Below, piece by piece: positions 19,001 to 27,682 of a stretch of DNA of 64,000 nucleotides. Origin of the DNA: Lactobacillus melliventris (GTDB lineage: Bacteria > Bacillota > Bacilli > Lactobacillales > Lactobacillaceae); assembly GCF_013346935.1 (NCBI RefSeq), contig NZ_JAAEEB010000004.1, positions 220,399 to 284,398 on the forward strand, read 5' to 3'. How positions within the stretch are numbered: position 1 is the first letter of the stretch; each line of letters begins with the position of its first letter. Position numbers and translations under genes: made by a program. The notes beneath the pieces are model-generated. The model was given only the letters and a program-made list of their open reading frames with translations, did not search any database and had not been told where the DNA came from.

Positions 19001-22000
19001 AAATATTGAATTGCAAAAAAATAATGATGCCGTAGACAAAGCCAAAAATGATGGTAAAGATGCTATTGGTCAGGTTGCAGCCACAGCTATGACAGCTGAT
19101 TTGGAGAATGCTAAACATCACAGCGAAGAGGCTATTAACCAAGCTGCTCAAGAAGCAATTAGCAGATTAAAATCTTCATATGACACTCTAAGCGCTGAAG
19201 AAAAAGAAGAAGCTAGTTCCCAATATGAGCAGGCAATCTCTGATATCAATCAGGCTGTTGCGGATGCCAAGAGTAAATTACAAAACGGCAAGGCAAAAGA
19301 TGGTATCAATAAAATCACTACTGATACCATTAATGCAATCAATAAAGCGGAAGCAAGTGGTAACTTAGCAATCACCAAAGCACAGACCAGAAAAGCTATT
19401 AAAGATGTCGCAGACGAAATCAAAAACAGCTTAAAAGATAAAAAGGATCAAGACAATGTTGATTCCATTCTAGAAAATGCTGCTGCAGAAATTGCTGCTG
19501 CAAAGGATAGTGGCTCTGTTTTAGGCATTAGAGATTCTACCATTAATCACATCAAAGGAATTAAGACTACAGCAGATTCTAATGATGCTGCCAAAATAAA
19601 AAATGCTAAAGACGAAGCAATTAAAGCATTGACAGCAGAACTAAACGGTCAAACTAATAATCCTGGTGCTCCGGGTATTTTAGCTCAAATTGATCAAATT
19701 ACAGGCTTAAGTGCTGAAGAAAAAGCTCAGTATAAGAGTCAGGCAACTGCTGCCAAAAATAAAGCCGTTAGTCAGGTTAACGGTCAGCAAACAACAGACG
19801 ATATTGCATCCGCTAAGACTACTGGTATTATCAACATTGACAAAGCTTTAAGCGCTGCTCAATTACAAGCGTCTAAGAATAATGCCAATAAATATTTAGA
19901 AAATATTGCCCAAACAGCTGCAGATAATATCCAGAAGATCGAACAGTCAGCTCTAAGTGATACTGAGAAAGCCCAGCAAATTGACTTAATCAACTCAAAT
20001 AAAGAGATAGCTATCCAAAATATTAACAAGGCGCAAAGTCCAGACGAGGTAGAAAAAGCCAAACAAGGCGCTGAAAATGCCATTACCGGTATTGTACAAA
20101 ATGCTAAAGATAACGCCGCTTTGCTGCAGGAACAAAATGCCGCCTACAACTCACTGGTTGAGCAGGCTAAAAAGCTGAGCCAGCGCTTAAGCGATGACCG
20201 TTTGCACAATAAAGTTGATCAAAATCAATATGATGACTTAAGTAAGGCTATTAGTGACGCTTTAAGTGCAGCTAAAGCCGAGATTTCTGCTGCCACTGAT
20301 CTGGATAAAATTAATGCTGCCAAAGGTAATGGTGAGACAGCTCTTAACAAGGTCAATAATAATATTGCTAACGAAGAAGCTCTAGCCCAAGCTCTCAATG
20401 ATTTACAAACTGCAGCCACCAACGCCAAAGCTAAAGCTGCTGAAACTGAAGACAGCACCGTTGCTGACCAAATGAAAGCACAAATAGATCAGGAACAAAA
20501 GAAAGCAGCAGCAAAGATTATTAACGCTAGGAGCAGTAAGCAAAACACTATTACGCAAATTCAATCAGCTGCAGAAGATGGCATTACCACAATTAACAAA
20601 CTAGGTGAAGACTTTGATAATAAAAATCAAATAGTTAAAGGCCTAAAAGAATATGCTGCAAGTGCCAAAACTGATATTGATAGTATAGGTTTAGCCGGCA
20701 ACGATGCCGCTAGTGGCTATCAAGACATTGACCAAGCCTTAAATGATGGTATTAGTTCAATTTATGGCGGGACAAGTGAACAGCTATCCCAGTTAGAACA
20801 AGATGCCAAAACAAACATTGATCAGGCAAAATTGCCAAGCAAACTGACTGCAGAAAAGAATAAACAAATTAACAAGTTTAAGGACTATGTTAACAGTAAA
20901 GGTGAAATTGCCAGTGTGGCAACCAACCTTGAGCAAGATCAAATTGACGCGCTTCAAAAGCAATTGGAAGAAGCCGTTAACAAAACCATTGCTAACATTG
21001 CCGGTATTAAGCTTGAAAACAACTACGAAGATGCTAAAACACAAGTTGAAAATACCGAACAAGGTATAGTGCCAGAAGGTGAAACTGCTAATTTTGGTGA
21101 GAAAGAAATCGACCGTATTTTCCAAGTTGCACAAGAAAAAGCCGAAATAGTTAGAGCGAAACAAGAAGCAATCTCTCAGGTAGAACAAGCACAAAAAGAA
21201 GCAAATGATGCCATAGAAAAATCTGGTTTGTCCCCAGCAGACCAGCAAAAGCAGAAGGAACAAGTTCAAAAACTTGTTGAACAAGCAAAAACTGACATTA
21301 ATTCTGTTTCGCAATCTGAAACAACTGCTAAAGACCAAATAGATAATAATAGAAAACAAGCTATTACTAATATCAACAGCATTAAAGAACAGACAGCCCT
21401 GGCTGGACAAAAGACGAAAGCCGAGAGTGTTCTAAAGGATAAACAAACTAAGGCTTATGCTGTAATTGATCAATCTCAATTAACTGCCGAGCAAAAGGCA
21501 GCAGCCAAAAAAGCAGTTGATGATGCATACAAGCAGAGCTACCAAGATATCGAAAGTGCTGCTGCAAGTGCCGACATCCCAGAAGAAGCTGATATTGGGC
21601 AAAACATTGATCGGCTGTTGGCTAAGCCTGAAACTGGCACTGAACCAGAATGGTTTAATAATGAACAAAATAATGCCCTTAAGGGCGCTGAAGGAGTAGA
21701 CGGCATTAACAATGCATATAGTAGATTAAAAGACAGGTTGAAAGATAAGCTGTCACCAGAATTGCTAGATCATATTGACGAGCAAATTAAAGCTATTAAT
21801 AATGCTACTGATATCCAGACTACCAGTGCCGCTTATGATGAGGTTATGACTATTATCAATAAGGAGCAGGCTAAAGCTGACATTGACGAAGAAGCTGCAA
21901 AAGTAACTGCAGAAATCGACAGTAACGATAAATTAGCTGCTGAAACAAAGAACAGGCTGAAAGAGCAAATTAAAGATGATAGCCAGAAAGCCAAGGATCA

Positions 22001-23945
22001 AATTGATGCAATTATTGCTCCTAAAGGTGATACATTAGGCAAAAAGGACCAGATTGATAAAATCACAGAAACCGCTAAATCCGATATTGACAGTGCTGGT
22101 AATGCCGCTAAAGAGGAATCTATTAGTTCGCTTAAAGCAGAAGCCAACAATGAATTAGCTGCTGAACATCAAAAAGCAGTAGCTGAACTAAAAGACAAGT
22201 TTGGTGAAAATGCTGATACCACCAATGTTGATAAAGCATATCACGAGCACTCACAGGTGAATGGTGACTCAATTGCAGATATTACAGCAGCTAAGATTGC
22301 AGCTGCAAAAGAAATAGCTAAAGGCTCAGTAGCTGACACTGCTGCCAACGCTAAAAACCAAGTTGATAAATTAAAGCATCAAGATGGCAGCGATTATACT
22401 AGTGCTGAAAAGCAGGCAATTAAAGATTACTTTGACCAAGAAGCAGCTAAAGCTAACTCGGATCAAACGGGCACTATTGATCAGGCTCAAGATTCTGCTG
22501 GCGTAGAAAAGGCCAGAAAAGAAGCTGTCGAGCAAATAAACAATATTATTGGTGCTGATAGTAACGAACTGGATGATATTTTAAATAGCAACAGCACTGT
22601 ACTAAAAGAGAGATTAACAGCTGCCTATGATTCCGCTGTTAAAGCTCTTACAGACAGGTTTAAGGATAAAGCAAACACCACTAGCGTTGATCAAGCATAC
22701 GAAAGTGCTGAAGATGCGCTCATTGATCCTGCTAACGCGGATAAACTCGCTGCAACAGAATTAGCTGGTGAAAAGGCAATTGCTGCTGGAGCTCTGGCAG
22801 CCGCACAAAAAGCAGCTACAAGTGAAATTCAATCTTCAAGCAAATACACTGAGCAAGAAAAGCGAGCTATTATTAAGCAAATTGAGACAGATATGTCCCA
22901 GGCAAACGCTGCTCTCAAACAGCCTGAGGTTAATGACAGTCAGACAATTACCAAATTACGTGATGATGCTATTAAGCAAATGTATCTTAATGTTACGGAT
23001 TCTGCCACAATAGACCATATTCTTCATGATATTAATCACGAAAATGAACATAGTTCTAGCAATCATTCCGTTCCTGCCCCTGCTAACAATACGGCTGTTA
23101 ATACTACCAGCAAAGAAGATAATGAGGCAAAACTTGATTTAAGCAGCAGAGAAGAATTAACTTTAATGCATAACGCTTACCTTTACGATGAAAATGGCAA
23201 ACGTGCTAACAAAGTTATTCTTGGTGCCGGCTCAATCATTACTTCATACGGCACCAAAGAAATTAACGGGCAGAGCTATTACGTCTTGGTCGATAAAGGC
23301 AATCAGAATAAAATTTACTATATTGCTCTGGGTAATGTTATTCCTACAAGTCAGAAATTAAAACATAATGCCTATGTTTACAATAAACATGGCAATCGCA
23401 TAAAGAAAGCTGGTGTATTAAGAAAAGGCAATAATATTAAAACCTATGGGACTGCAGTCACAATTCGGGGCAAAAAATATTACATTATTGCACCAAACCG
23501 CTTTGTTAAGGCCGCAAATATTGCTTTACAAAAAGCCGCTAGTGCAGCGCCGAACAACGAACTCGTAACGGAAAAGGCGCAACCAGCAGCTGCAAAAACT
23601 ATTATGCACAATTCCTATCTATATGATCAAAACGGTAAACGTGCTAACAAGATCGTTATACTGGCCGGTTCAATTGTTAATACGGTTAACCAGCGATTCA
23701 TCAATGGTAAGAAATACTACGAACTGGATGATGGTTTATTCATCGCCGCTAACAATATTGATTCTAATATGCTTAAATTGAGGCATAATGCTTATGTTTA
23801 CAGCCAACATGGTAATCTAATTAGCACAAAAGTTTTAAGGAAACAGCAAGTAATTAAAACTTATGGCAGTCCTGTCAAAATTAACCACGCAAAGTACTTT
23901 ATCATTGCTAAAAATAAGTTTGTTAAAGAAACTAATTTTAAATAA
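13023..23945 (+). CDS. Giant YSIRK-signal, DUF1542-like-repeat, SLAP-anchored surface adhesin
   Basis: An uninterrupted gene for about 3640 residues. Start chosen at ATG 13023 because AGAAAGGA lies 7-8 bases upstream; the ATG at 12999 has no ribosome site and would be almost leaderless. Layout: YSIRK-type signal (FSIRKLSIGTTSVLLGF); disordered Asp/Asn/Glu/Lys-rich linker to about residue 200; beta-helix region resembling the pectate-lyase-like adhesive domain (about 200-700); a beta-rich domain (about 750-880); about 2460 residues of Ala/Lys/Asp-rich helical repeats of DUF1542 type (about 880-3345); then two pairs of SLAP units with HNAYLYDENGKRANK cores (about 3380-3640). No LPXTG motif or hydrophobic tail is present, so the anchor is SLAP-mediated and non-covalent. 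A large stalk-like adhesin displaying the beta-helix head is inferred; the ligand is unknown. Confidence 0.93.
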   Translation: MLGKNNYNERVKKMARQAKQDHFSIRKLSIGTTSVLLGFTFLGLNSKTVKADTVVPPQQTEKKAYSQGEIFSQDSNKNTARDISTTTYKTNKPEGEPNLTAFSGLSSFLRENNSNSKQNDTAQTDQTPANNDEPDKEEPNANSTDNNEINKGNIDKTDINTDNSDKEEPNADDTAKQETGKTDQNNDAAKSKITAKDAKDAGKKVSVGNWKDFISALTNSNVSEIDITNNIIADRETGHNRQAFQGRKLLIKSAGNAKYTLDFKSNHPTLTGNSSLDITYENLILKSTDYYGVADTYNMTRGQTAKITFRNIIFYGSQLAYTKNNTDIIFEGQIHAETVKIPSNIGGWFDGNNQQLLEFTNSNNSITFKAGCHFDGSTFGGTLIEMRGEGNSLTVEQGAVVNLTPLKTYDGSNGANNGEHGNPISAIFISDDAQVTVHGQVNINIGQSEGIKYAGKQNNGQARAIYLDSAKSKVNIGKGGIITVSTNGNISTRNKQNLIYIGGDFAINSGGALKITGQNMGNYTGSLVQIDGKANVQNGGFEIQLVGDAGTGAIKLVDVANTGQLIVNNPTSLVLDAHLNNNDRTSIIGDNKITVTNVRQSLNLGELLNGSVAGSNLVLPPFHVLQVEKTAKTVAVNKLEVLNGQRIFDLEKVKKDSPQLSAILSKAPENFQKLLKNYNHQSYDQLFRAIVEAAFSNKDNPGYNNIRFTPANQSGFLDIDPEDVTVINQEDGSKLVKGHVLYYDPAKDGPDSDSFFKNILPGGTEAYVLARFKDSGVYRNGQAVIDSTIANPYAETVDTYRGEANDLAALPTKFAAKVAPDGSFTITIPAEITTRMAKDATIQLTPHANFIEYSPLDIASGDRPTTVSLGIKPFSEVQQEAAQEITDAINAAKTKKPANLTADQEKALTDALNEAAQYAATNKNNNYDSKKSVYGVQSSKTAISEINNRKKTALDLVNKAIQTAQSQGEYEKAKAAAIDKLTQQAEEQVKKFPAQEQSITAAKNQAISKVQAAATNNTNIDQVVNDGINAINQAGKDYRDNVKTDINQAITKVENAIDTVSKDENVKSPVDELINGIKDKLKRPKEIVAPDGDLDQDEDEAAINNHQKEAKALLPGVQDTIDAIAALEAAAKKQIAQYGDDQPEIQATLNQAIKDIINSNNPKEDLNNGIDKINGTHTDKVKDQAAKDIKETAAQAKERIQNSDLTADEQKTYLDEIDEAVAAATATTGDTAQSIYGTDDGEIINKRKAAAKSLINKAAAKAEIAGYTKGYENVLGQVGQAETAMTDALAAIDKIEDNAASSSNIAQAENAAKENILNAFKENAKAQVKADAETAKGNLGVEQESNIDEAVANATKAIASHSSALDIKQDIIDGKKNVLNAYKAAAKAQIEQDATEAKNNLGVEQESNIDEAVTNATNTIASHDSLTAINQDIIDGKQNVLNAYKAAAKKQLETVKQDIVNKIQNNPNLTAKNKDDAANKASELLTGSQGYNSRIDNAETIADTNTATKEGTAALNNLLDEQNLSGRRNQAIAAIQDAKDKAIATITNNKNLSDEEKTKYQELINTATAAGVAKITQDENETAIATDEDNAIKNITGYQENAANTGSTNLNKQRQDAIKEVEEAANNALSTIDDFDDTVLSPEDKQHYQETINKDLANAKAAINAAKDNDGVNSARQAGKTSINEDLAAGQLIVAKSQANIALQDDKKKDLDTINQAFTDNKINSEQKDALTGKINSFYETATSKVYNDSTAEQVAKDRDDGIAAMASVASSIASEEAKYLEQQKDDALTNKDTGLNALAEKIRTSIEKDPNLSGKEKSDYYDEISSALTSAKTDIQNAHSQDEIATATNAGREALNKILANVVLQSSRSAALKELLNTCTDVSNQITNLQNVNSTTKDGLIKQLTDYYNDAVAKVKNVPAAQVDSEKQQGIDNMNTVVRDAQSLDTNIDHAKQEVDKQADQAISTINQSAMSDADKTQTIAKINDERAKAKQNIELQKNNDAVDKAKNDGKDAIGQVAATAMTADLENAKHHSEEAINQAAQEAISRLKSSYDTLSAEEKEEASSQYEQAISDINQAVADAKSKLQNGKAKDGINKITTDTINAINKAEASGNLAITKAQTRKAIKDVADEIKNSLKDKKDQDNVDSILENAAAEIAAAKDSGSVLGIRDSTINHIKGIKTTADSNDAAKIKNAKDEAIKALTAELNGQTNNPGAPGILAQIDQITGLSAEEKAQYKSQATAAKNKAVSQVNGQQTTDDIASAKTTGIINIDKALSAAQLQASKNNANKYLENIAQTAADNIQKIEQSALSDTEKAQQIDLINSNKEIAIQNINKAQSPDEVEKAKQGAENAITGIVQNAKDNAALLQEQNAAYNSLVEQAKKLSQRLSDDRLHNKVDQNQYDDLSKAISDALSAAKAEISAATDLDKINAAKGNGETALNKVNNNIANEEALAQALNDLQTAATNAKAKAAETEDSTVADQMKAQIDQEQKKAAAKIINARSSKQNTITQIQSAAEDGITTINKLGEDFDNKNQIVKGLKEYAASAKTDIDSIGLAGNDAASGYQDIDQALNDGISSIYGGTSEQLSQLEQDAKTNIDQAKLPSKLTAEKNKQINKFKDYVNSKGEIASVATNLEQDQIDALQKQLEEAVNKTIANIAGIKLENNYEDAKTQVENTEQGIVPEGETANFGEKEIDRIFQVAQEKAEIVRAKQEAISQVEQAQKEANDAIEKSGLSPADQQKQKEQVQKLVEQAKTDINSVSQSETTAKDQIDNNRKQAITNINSIKEQTALAGQKTKAESVLKDKQTKAYAVIDQSQLTAEQKAAAKKAVDDAYKQSYQDIESAAASADIPEEADIGQNIDRLLAKPETGTEPEWFNNEQNNALKGAEGVDGINNAYSRLKDRLKDKLSPELLDHIDEQIKAINNATDIQTTSAAYDEVMTIINKEQAKADIDEEAAKVTAEIDSNDKLAAETKNRLKEQIKDDSQKAKDQIDAIIAPKGDTLGKKDQIDKITETAKSDIDSAGNAAKEESISSLKAEANNELAAEHQKAVAELKDKFGENADTTNVDKAYHEHSQVNGDSIADITAAKIAAAKEIAKGSVADTAANAKNQVDKLKHQDGSDYTSAEKQAIKDYFDQEAAKANSDQTGTIDQAQDSAGVEKARKEAVEQINNIIGADSNELDDILNSNSTVLKERLTAAYDSAVKALTDRFKDKANTTSVDQAYESAEDALIDPANADKLAATELAGEKAIAAGALAAAQKAATSEIQSSSKYTEQEKRAIIKQIETDMSQANAALKQPEVNDSQTITKLRDDAIKQMYLNVTDSATIDHILHDINHENEHSSSNHSVPAPANNTAVNTTSKEDNEAKLDLSSREELTLMHNAYLYDENGKRANKVILGAGSIITSYGTKEINGQSYYVLVDKGNQNKIYYIALGNVIPTSQKLKHNAYVYNKHGNRIKKAGVLRKGNNIKTYGTAVTIRGKKYYIIAPNRFVKAANIALQKAASAAPNNELVTEKAQPAAAKTIMHNSYLYDQNGKRANKIVILAGSIVNTVNQRFINGKKYYELDDGLFIAANNIDSNMLKLRHNAYVYSQHGNLISTKVLRKQQVIKTYGSPVKINHAKYFIIAKNKFVKETNFK
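16980..17375 (+). repeat. Recent 186-bp (62-codon) tandem duplication inside the giant adhesin gene
   Basis: Two adjacent units are far more alike than the other repeats: both contain NLGVEQESNIDEAV and NVLNAYKAAAK. At DNA level AATTTAGGAGTTGA recurs at 17034 and 17220, and AACGTTTTAAATGCC recurs with the same 186-base period. This points to a recent in-frame unit duplication. Confidence 0.8.
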
Positions 23946-23961
23946 TTAGGTGTAGCTTACT

Positions 23962-24004
23962 AAAATAGCTCTTGAGTTTAAAGAACTCAGGAGCTATTTT
24001 TAGT
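23962..24004 (+). terminator. Rho-independent terminator of the giant adhesin gene
   Basis: Long hairpin AAAATAGCTCTTGAGTT / GAACTCAGGAGCTATTTT with one G-T pair, ending in TTTTTAGTTATT, 15 bases past the stop. Confidence 0.9.
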
Positions 24005-24010
24005 TATTCT

Positions 24011-24056
24011 GCAAAATCAAACAGAGCTGAAAATTGATTTCAGCTCTGTTTGATTA
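24011..24056 (-). terminator. Rho-independent terminator of glmU
   Basis: Perfect stem AATCAAACAGAGCTGAAA / TTTCAGCTCTGTTTGATT abutting the glmU stop and followed by TTTTGC on the minus strand. With the previous hairpin it forms a convergent terminator pair. Confidence 0.9.
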
Positions 24057-25442
24057 TTATTTCCAGTTAGAATCGTTAGACAGGGGCAATTTATGCCAGT
24101 AATCAGGCTTATTTACCTGTCGGCCACGCGCAATTGCCATATCATATTTAGCTACATCTTTAGTAATTGTTGAATCTGCTGCTACAAAAGCATGGTCAGC
24201 AATATTAACCGGTGCCACTAAGGTAGCACCTGAACCAATAAATGCATGATCACCAACGTTAGTGTGATCTTTTTTTACACCATCATAATTAGCAAAGATA
24301 GTACCACAACCAACGTTAACATCTTTACCTAATGTAGCATCACCAACATAAGTTAAATGACCAACTTTGGTGTTCTCGCCAATTTCAGCACTTTTAATTT
24401 CAACAAAATTACCAATGTGCGCACCCTTTCTAATAATAGCCTGGGGCCGCAAATGCGAGTTTGGCCCAATATCAGAAAAGTCATCCATTTCGGCCTGCTC
24501 AAGCGTGGATGAAGTCACAGTCACATTATTGCCAATTTTTGAATCAACAATTCTTGTTCCAGAGGTAATTACACAATTATTGCCAATCTCTGTATTACCC
24601 TTGATAACTACATTACTCTCAATTTGGGTATCACAACCGATTTTAACATTTACGTCTACATATGCCGTCTCCGGATCAATAAAAGTAACGCCATTAACCA
24701 TATGCTTTTCATTGATTCTCTTCTGCATAGTCTTAGTAGCCTGTGCTAATGCCAAGCGATCATTGACCCCAAGGCTTTCACTAAAATCGGGCATTTTATA
24801 TGCACCAATTCTTTCACCTTGATTACGCAAGATTTCCAAGACATCAGTCAAGTAGTATTCTCCTTGAGCATTATGGTTGTTAACCTGCTTTAAGGCGCTA
24901 AATAGTTTCTGATTGTCAAAACAAAAAACACCAGTATTAATTTCGTTAGTTTCCAATTCTTCTGCTGTGCCATCTTTTTGTTCAACAATCCTTAGGACGT
25001 TACCCTGGTCATCCCTTATAATGCGGCCATAGCCAAATGGATTAGCAGCTTGAGCAGTCAAAACTGTAGCTGCATTGCCCTTACTTTGGTGGTAATCAAA
25101 TAATTTTTGAAAAGTTGCACCTGTAAATAAGGGGGTATCGCCAGTAATCACTAGAGTTGCACCATTTTCTTTCGCCAATTCATCAGCTGCAGTTAAAACA
25201 GCATCCCCTGTACCAAGTTGCTTTTTCTGCAAAACAAATTCGGACTTACCGGCCAGGACTTTTTTAACTTCTTCAGCGCCAATGCCAACAATTGTAACTA
25301 TTTTATCCGGTTCAGTGGCCTGGGCAGCTTCGACCACATATTCAACCATAGTTTTCCCACATATCTTGTTCAAAACTTTGTATGATTTGGACTTCATACG
25401 TGTTCCTTTGCCAGCCGCTAGAACAATTACAAATTTTCTCAT
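24057..25442 (-). CDS. glmU: Bifunctional GlmU: GlcN-1-P acetyltransferase / GlcNAc-1-P uridyltransferase
   Basis: Makes UDP-GlcNAc, the precursor of peptidoglycan and wall polymers. At 461 residues it has the normal length. The N-terminal uridyltransferase domain has the signature [11 protein letters not shown] (residues 8-18), then VITGDTPLF and KQLGTGDAV. The C-terminal half is a left-handed beta-helix with hexapeptide repeats and the acetyltransferase stretch [20 protein letters not shown] and [14 protein letters not shown]. It follows purR in the usual lactobacillus order veg-purR-glmU. The expected downstream partner prs is 19 kb away, displaced by the accessory block. Confidence 0.97.
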   Translation of the reverse strand: MRKFVIVLAAGKGTRMKSKSYKVLNKICGKTMVEYVVEAAQATEPDKIVTIVGIGAEEVKKVLAGKSEFVLQKKQLGTGDAVLTAADELAKENGATLVITGDTPLFTGATFQKLFDYHQSKGNAATVLTAQAANPFGYGRIIRDDQGNVLRIVEQKDGTAEELETNEINTGVFCFDNQKLFSALKQVNNHNAQGEYYLTDVLEILRNQGERIGAYKMPDFSESLGVNDRLALAQATKTMQKRINEKHMVNGVTFIDPETAYVDVNVKIGCDTQIESNVVIKGNTEIGNNCVITSGTRIVDSKIGNNVTVTSSTLEQAEMDDFSDIGPNSHLRPQAIIRKGAHIGNFVEIKSAEIGENTKVGHLTYVGDATLGKDVNVGCGTIFANYDGVKKDHTNVGDHAFIGSGATLVAPVNIADHAFVAADSTITKDVAKYDMAIARGRQVNKPDYWHKLPLSNDSNWK

Positions 25443-25505
25443 AGATTTTTAGCCTCTTTTATATTCTTAAATTACTATTTATATTTTAGTATACTGGCGC
25501 AGAAA

Positions 25506-26336
25506 CTAAAAGCTGCCAAAATCAGTATGAGCAATCAACGAGCCTGGCTCTGCCATGATAACTTTCCTCTTATCATCTATTTTTTTAATTTTTACTAAAG
25601 AAAGATGACCTTCAATTAGTTTAACATCATCAAAATCCGCTTCACATAAAACACAAATACCGGCAATGTTGCCATTAAATTCTTTTACCAGTTGTTGCAT
25701 TCCCGTCAGCGTTCCGCCAGCCATCATATAATCATCTATCAGCAGTACATTTGAGTTTTCTTTTAACACCCTTGTGGGTAACTCCATTTTAGAAACACGA
25801 TCAAGTGAAGAAGAAATATAATTTACAGAAACTGTTGCTCCCTCAGTTACCTTTGAACGTTTACGAGCAATGATAAAGGGTACGTTTAAATAGCGTGCAA
25901 CTGCTTGAGCCAAAGCAATGCCCTTGGTTTCGATAGTCATCACAATGTCAATATTAGAATATGCATACCTAGTAGCAATTAATTTACCGATCTTATCCAG
26001 GTCTTGTGGATTGCCAATAATATCAGACAGGTAAACAAATCCTCCAGCTAAAATGCGGTCAGGATCCTCAATGCGATTGGCCAATTCATTTAAATATTTT
26101 TGCGCGTGCTTTTTACCCCAAAAAGGAATATAACGCACACCCCCAGCCGCACCAGCGACAGTTTCTAAAATTCCGTCTTGATTACTTGCTAAGGTGTGCT
26201 TCAAGATTGCCAAATCTTCAGAAATTGAAGATTTGGCTGCACCATATCTCTTTGCAAAAAATGGCAGCGGAATTAAGTCATGTGGTCGTTCCATTAAATA
26301 TTTAGTCATATCAACTAATCTCTCTGAACGTTTCAT
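25506..26336 (-). CDS. purR: Pur operon repressor PurR
   Basis: A 276-residue Gram-positive PurR: an N-terminal winged-helix DNA-binding domain (MKRSERLVDMTKYLMERPHDLIPL, with FFAKRYGAAKSSISEDL) and a phosphoribosyltransferase-type effector domain with the PRPP-binding motif VLLIDDYMMAGGT near residue 205. It senses PRPP and controls purine genes. A strong AGGAGG site lies before the ATG at 26336. It is 63 bases upstream of glmU and likely co-transcribed. Confidence 0.96.
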   Translation of the reverse strand: MKRSERLVDMTKYLMERPHDLIPLPFFAKRYGAAKSSISEDLAILKHTLASNQDGILETVAGAAGGVRYIPFWGKKHAQKYLNELANRIEDPDRILAGGFVYLSDIIGNPQDLDKIGKLIATRYAYSNIDIVMTIETKGIALAQAVARYLNVPFIIARKRSKVTEGATVSVNYISSSLDRVSKMELPTRVLKENSNVLLIDDYMMAGGTLTGMQQLVKEFNGNIAGICVLCEADFDDVKLIEGHLSLVKIKKIDDKRKVIMAEPGSLIAHTDFGSF

Positions 26337-26458
26337 AGAAATTACCTCCTATTGTTTGCTTTTTGCCAGTTACTACTATACACTCAACCATAAAAAAAGG
26401 CACTAACATTTTACCAAATGTTATTGCCAAAAAGTAATCTTAAGATGACGCCTTAATC

Positions 26459-26704
26459 TTATTGCACAGCGTTATCAAATTTTAATGTTATATTTTTGGT
26501 TAATAAATCTGTGTAACTATAAGAAACATGTTCAAAGTTATTTGAATCTTGATCTAAATCAACTACAAAAACTGCAGGAAAAGTGTTCTTCAAAATTCCA
26601 CGTCTTTTAGTTACCTTCTTACGTCCAGCTCTTGCAACTACAGTTAATGAATCACCTAAATGTGAATCCAGCTTACTCTTAATGGTCATAATAGATGTTG
26701 GCAA
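26459..26704 (-). CDS. veg: Veg family protein
   Basis: A small (81-residue) Veg protein, an SH3-like regulator linked to biofilm and spore genes in Bacillus and conserved beside rsmA/purR in lactobacilli. It shows LDSHLGDSLTVVARAGRKKVTKRRG, FPAVFVVDLDQD and HVSYSYTDLLT. I place the start at the TTG at 26704 because AAAGGAG lies 9 bases upstream and the resulting MPTSIMTIKSKLD aligns with the usual start; a longer reading begins at 26713 and an ATG lies at 26689. Confidence 0.9.
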   Translation of the reverse strand: MPTSIMTIKSKLDSHLGDSLTVVARAGRKKVTKRRGILKNTFPAVFVVDLDQDSNNFEHVSYSYTDLLTKNITLKFDNAVQ

Positions 26705-26788
26705 TGAAAACAACTCCTTTGAGTTGTATTATACCACTTTATTATTATTTTTTCAATTCTTTTTAAAAACTACCCCAGAATATTTTCG

Positions 26789-27682
26789 TCAATTTTTAAC
26801 CGATACCCTATGTGCAATTTCAACAAATTGTTCTAGTGTCAGTTGTTCTGGACGAATGCGTGAATCGACTCCCAAAGATTTAATCAGAGCTAAGCGTTGT
26901 TTTTCATCTGGCAGAAGAACTTTTAAGTTATTATTTAATGTTTTACGTCTTTGAGCAAAACACATTTTAACTACCCGGTTAAAGTGTTCAAGGTTAGCTA
27001 TATCAGGTTTATTCGCTGCCGCTAAAGGTTTTAAAACTACGACACTTGAGTCAACCTTAGGCTGAGGTATAAATGAGCTGCTTTTGACAGTCAAATAGGA
27101 CCGCACACTCATTTCGGCTTGAACTGCAATTGTTAAAGGCCCATATTCCTTTGTTCCGACATGGGCATGCAAACGGTCGGCCACTTCCTTTTGCATCATC
27201 AAGGTTAAACTGGTAAATTTCAGTTGAGAATTATTAAGAAAGAAAATGATTGGAGTCGTAATGTAATAAGGTAAATTGGCAACAACCTTGATCGGCTTAT
27301 TTAAATCAAAAAAGTCAACCAGATCAGCTTCAAAATCAGCCTTTAAAATATCTTTCATTTTTAATTTAAAGCATTGTTTCAATGGCATACCATTTATTTT
27401 AGCGGGTAGTTCATTTTGCAATATTTCCGGGAGGTTTTCATCAACTTCATAAGCAAAAACTTTAGCTCCGGCATTGAGCAGTTGTTCAGTCAAAGAACCA
27501 ATTCCCGGTCCAATTTCAATCACCTGATCACCGGGTTTAATTGCGGCAGCTCGAACTATACCTTGAAGTACATCCAAGTCTACTAAAAAATTTTGACCCA
27601 AGCTTTTTTTAGCCTTCATAAAATAGCGATTGATAATTGCTTGAGTTCTAACTGGAGAGCCAATAGGAATCTCAGTGTTCAT
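26789..27682 (-). CDS. rsmA: 16S rRNA (adenine1518/1519-N6)-dimethyltransferase
   Basis: The KsgA/RsmA methyltransferase that dimethylates two adjacent adenosines near the 3' end of 16S rRNA. Landmarks are [11 protein letters not shown], the SAM motif [16 protein letters not shown] and the catalytic [13 protein letters not shown], with [10 protein letters not shown] downstream. The reading frame extends upstream to 27775, but the ATG at 27682 (MNTEIPIG) has a GGAGG site and matches the family N terminus; the extension would lie inside rnmV. The start overlaps the rnmV end by 11 bases, so the two are coupled. Confidence 0.95.
   Translation of the reverse strand: MNTEIPIGSPVRTQAIINRYFMKAKKSLGQNFLVDLDVLQGIVRAAAIKPGDQVIEIGPGIGSLTEQLLNAGAKVFAYEVDENLPEILQNELPAKINGMPLKQCFKLKMKDILKADFEADLVDFFDLNKPIKVVANLPYYITTPIIFFLNNSQLKFTSLTLMMQKEVADRLHAHVGTKEYGPLTIAVQAEMSVRSYLTVKSSSFIPQPKVDSSVVVLKPLAAANKPDIANLEHFNRVVKMCFAQRRKTLNNNLKVLLPDEKQRLALIKSLGVDSRIRPEQLTLEQFVEIAHRVSVKN

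Noticed and set aside
18735..19151. Minus-strand frame of 138 codons inside the adhesin repeats
   Set aside because: Composition is the mirror of the repeat coding; no ribosome site or family resemblance.
20793..21410. Minus-strand frame of 205 codons opposite the giant adhesin
   Set aside because: It is Phe/Leu/Cys-rich as expected from the complement of Lys/Ala/Gln-rich coding, lies wholly inside a strong gene and has no domain or credible start.
15640..23040. Repetitive DNA considered as a CRISPR or satellite array
   Set aside because: The repeats are diverged, in frame and encode helical protein units; there are no constant-length spacers.
24367..24822. Plus-strand frame of 151 codons inside glmU
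   Set aside because: Shadow of the glmU beta-helix repeats; no domain and glmU is unmistakable.
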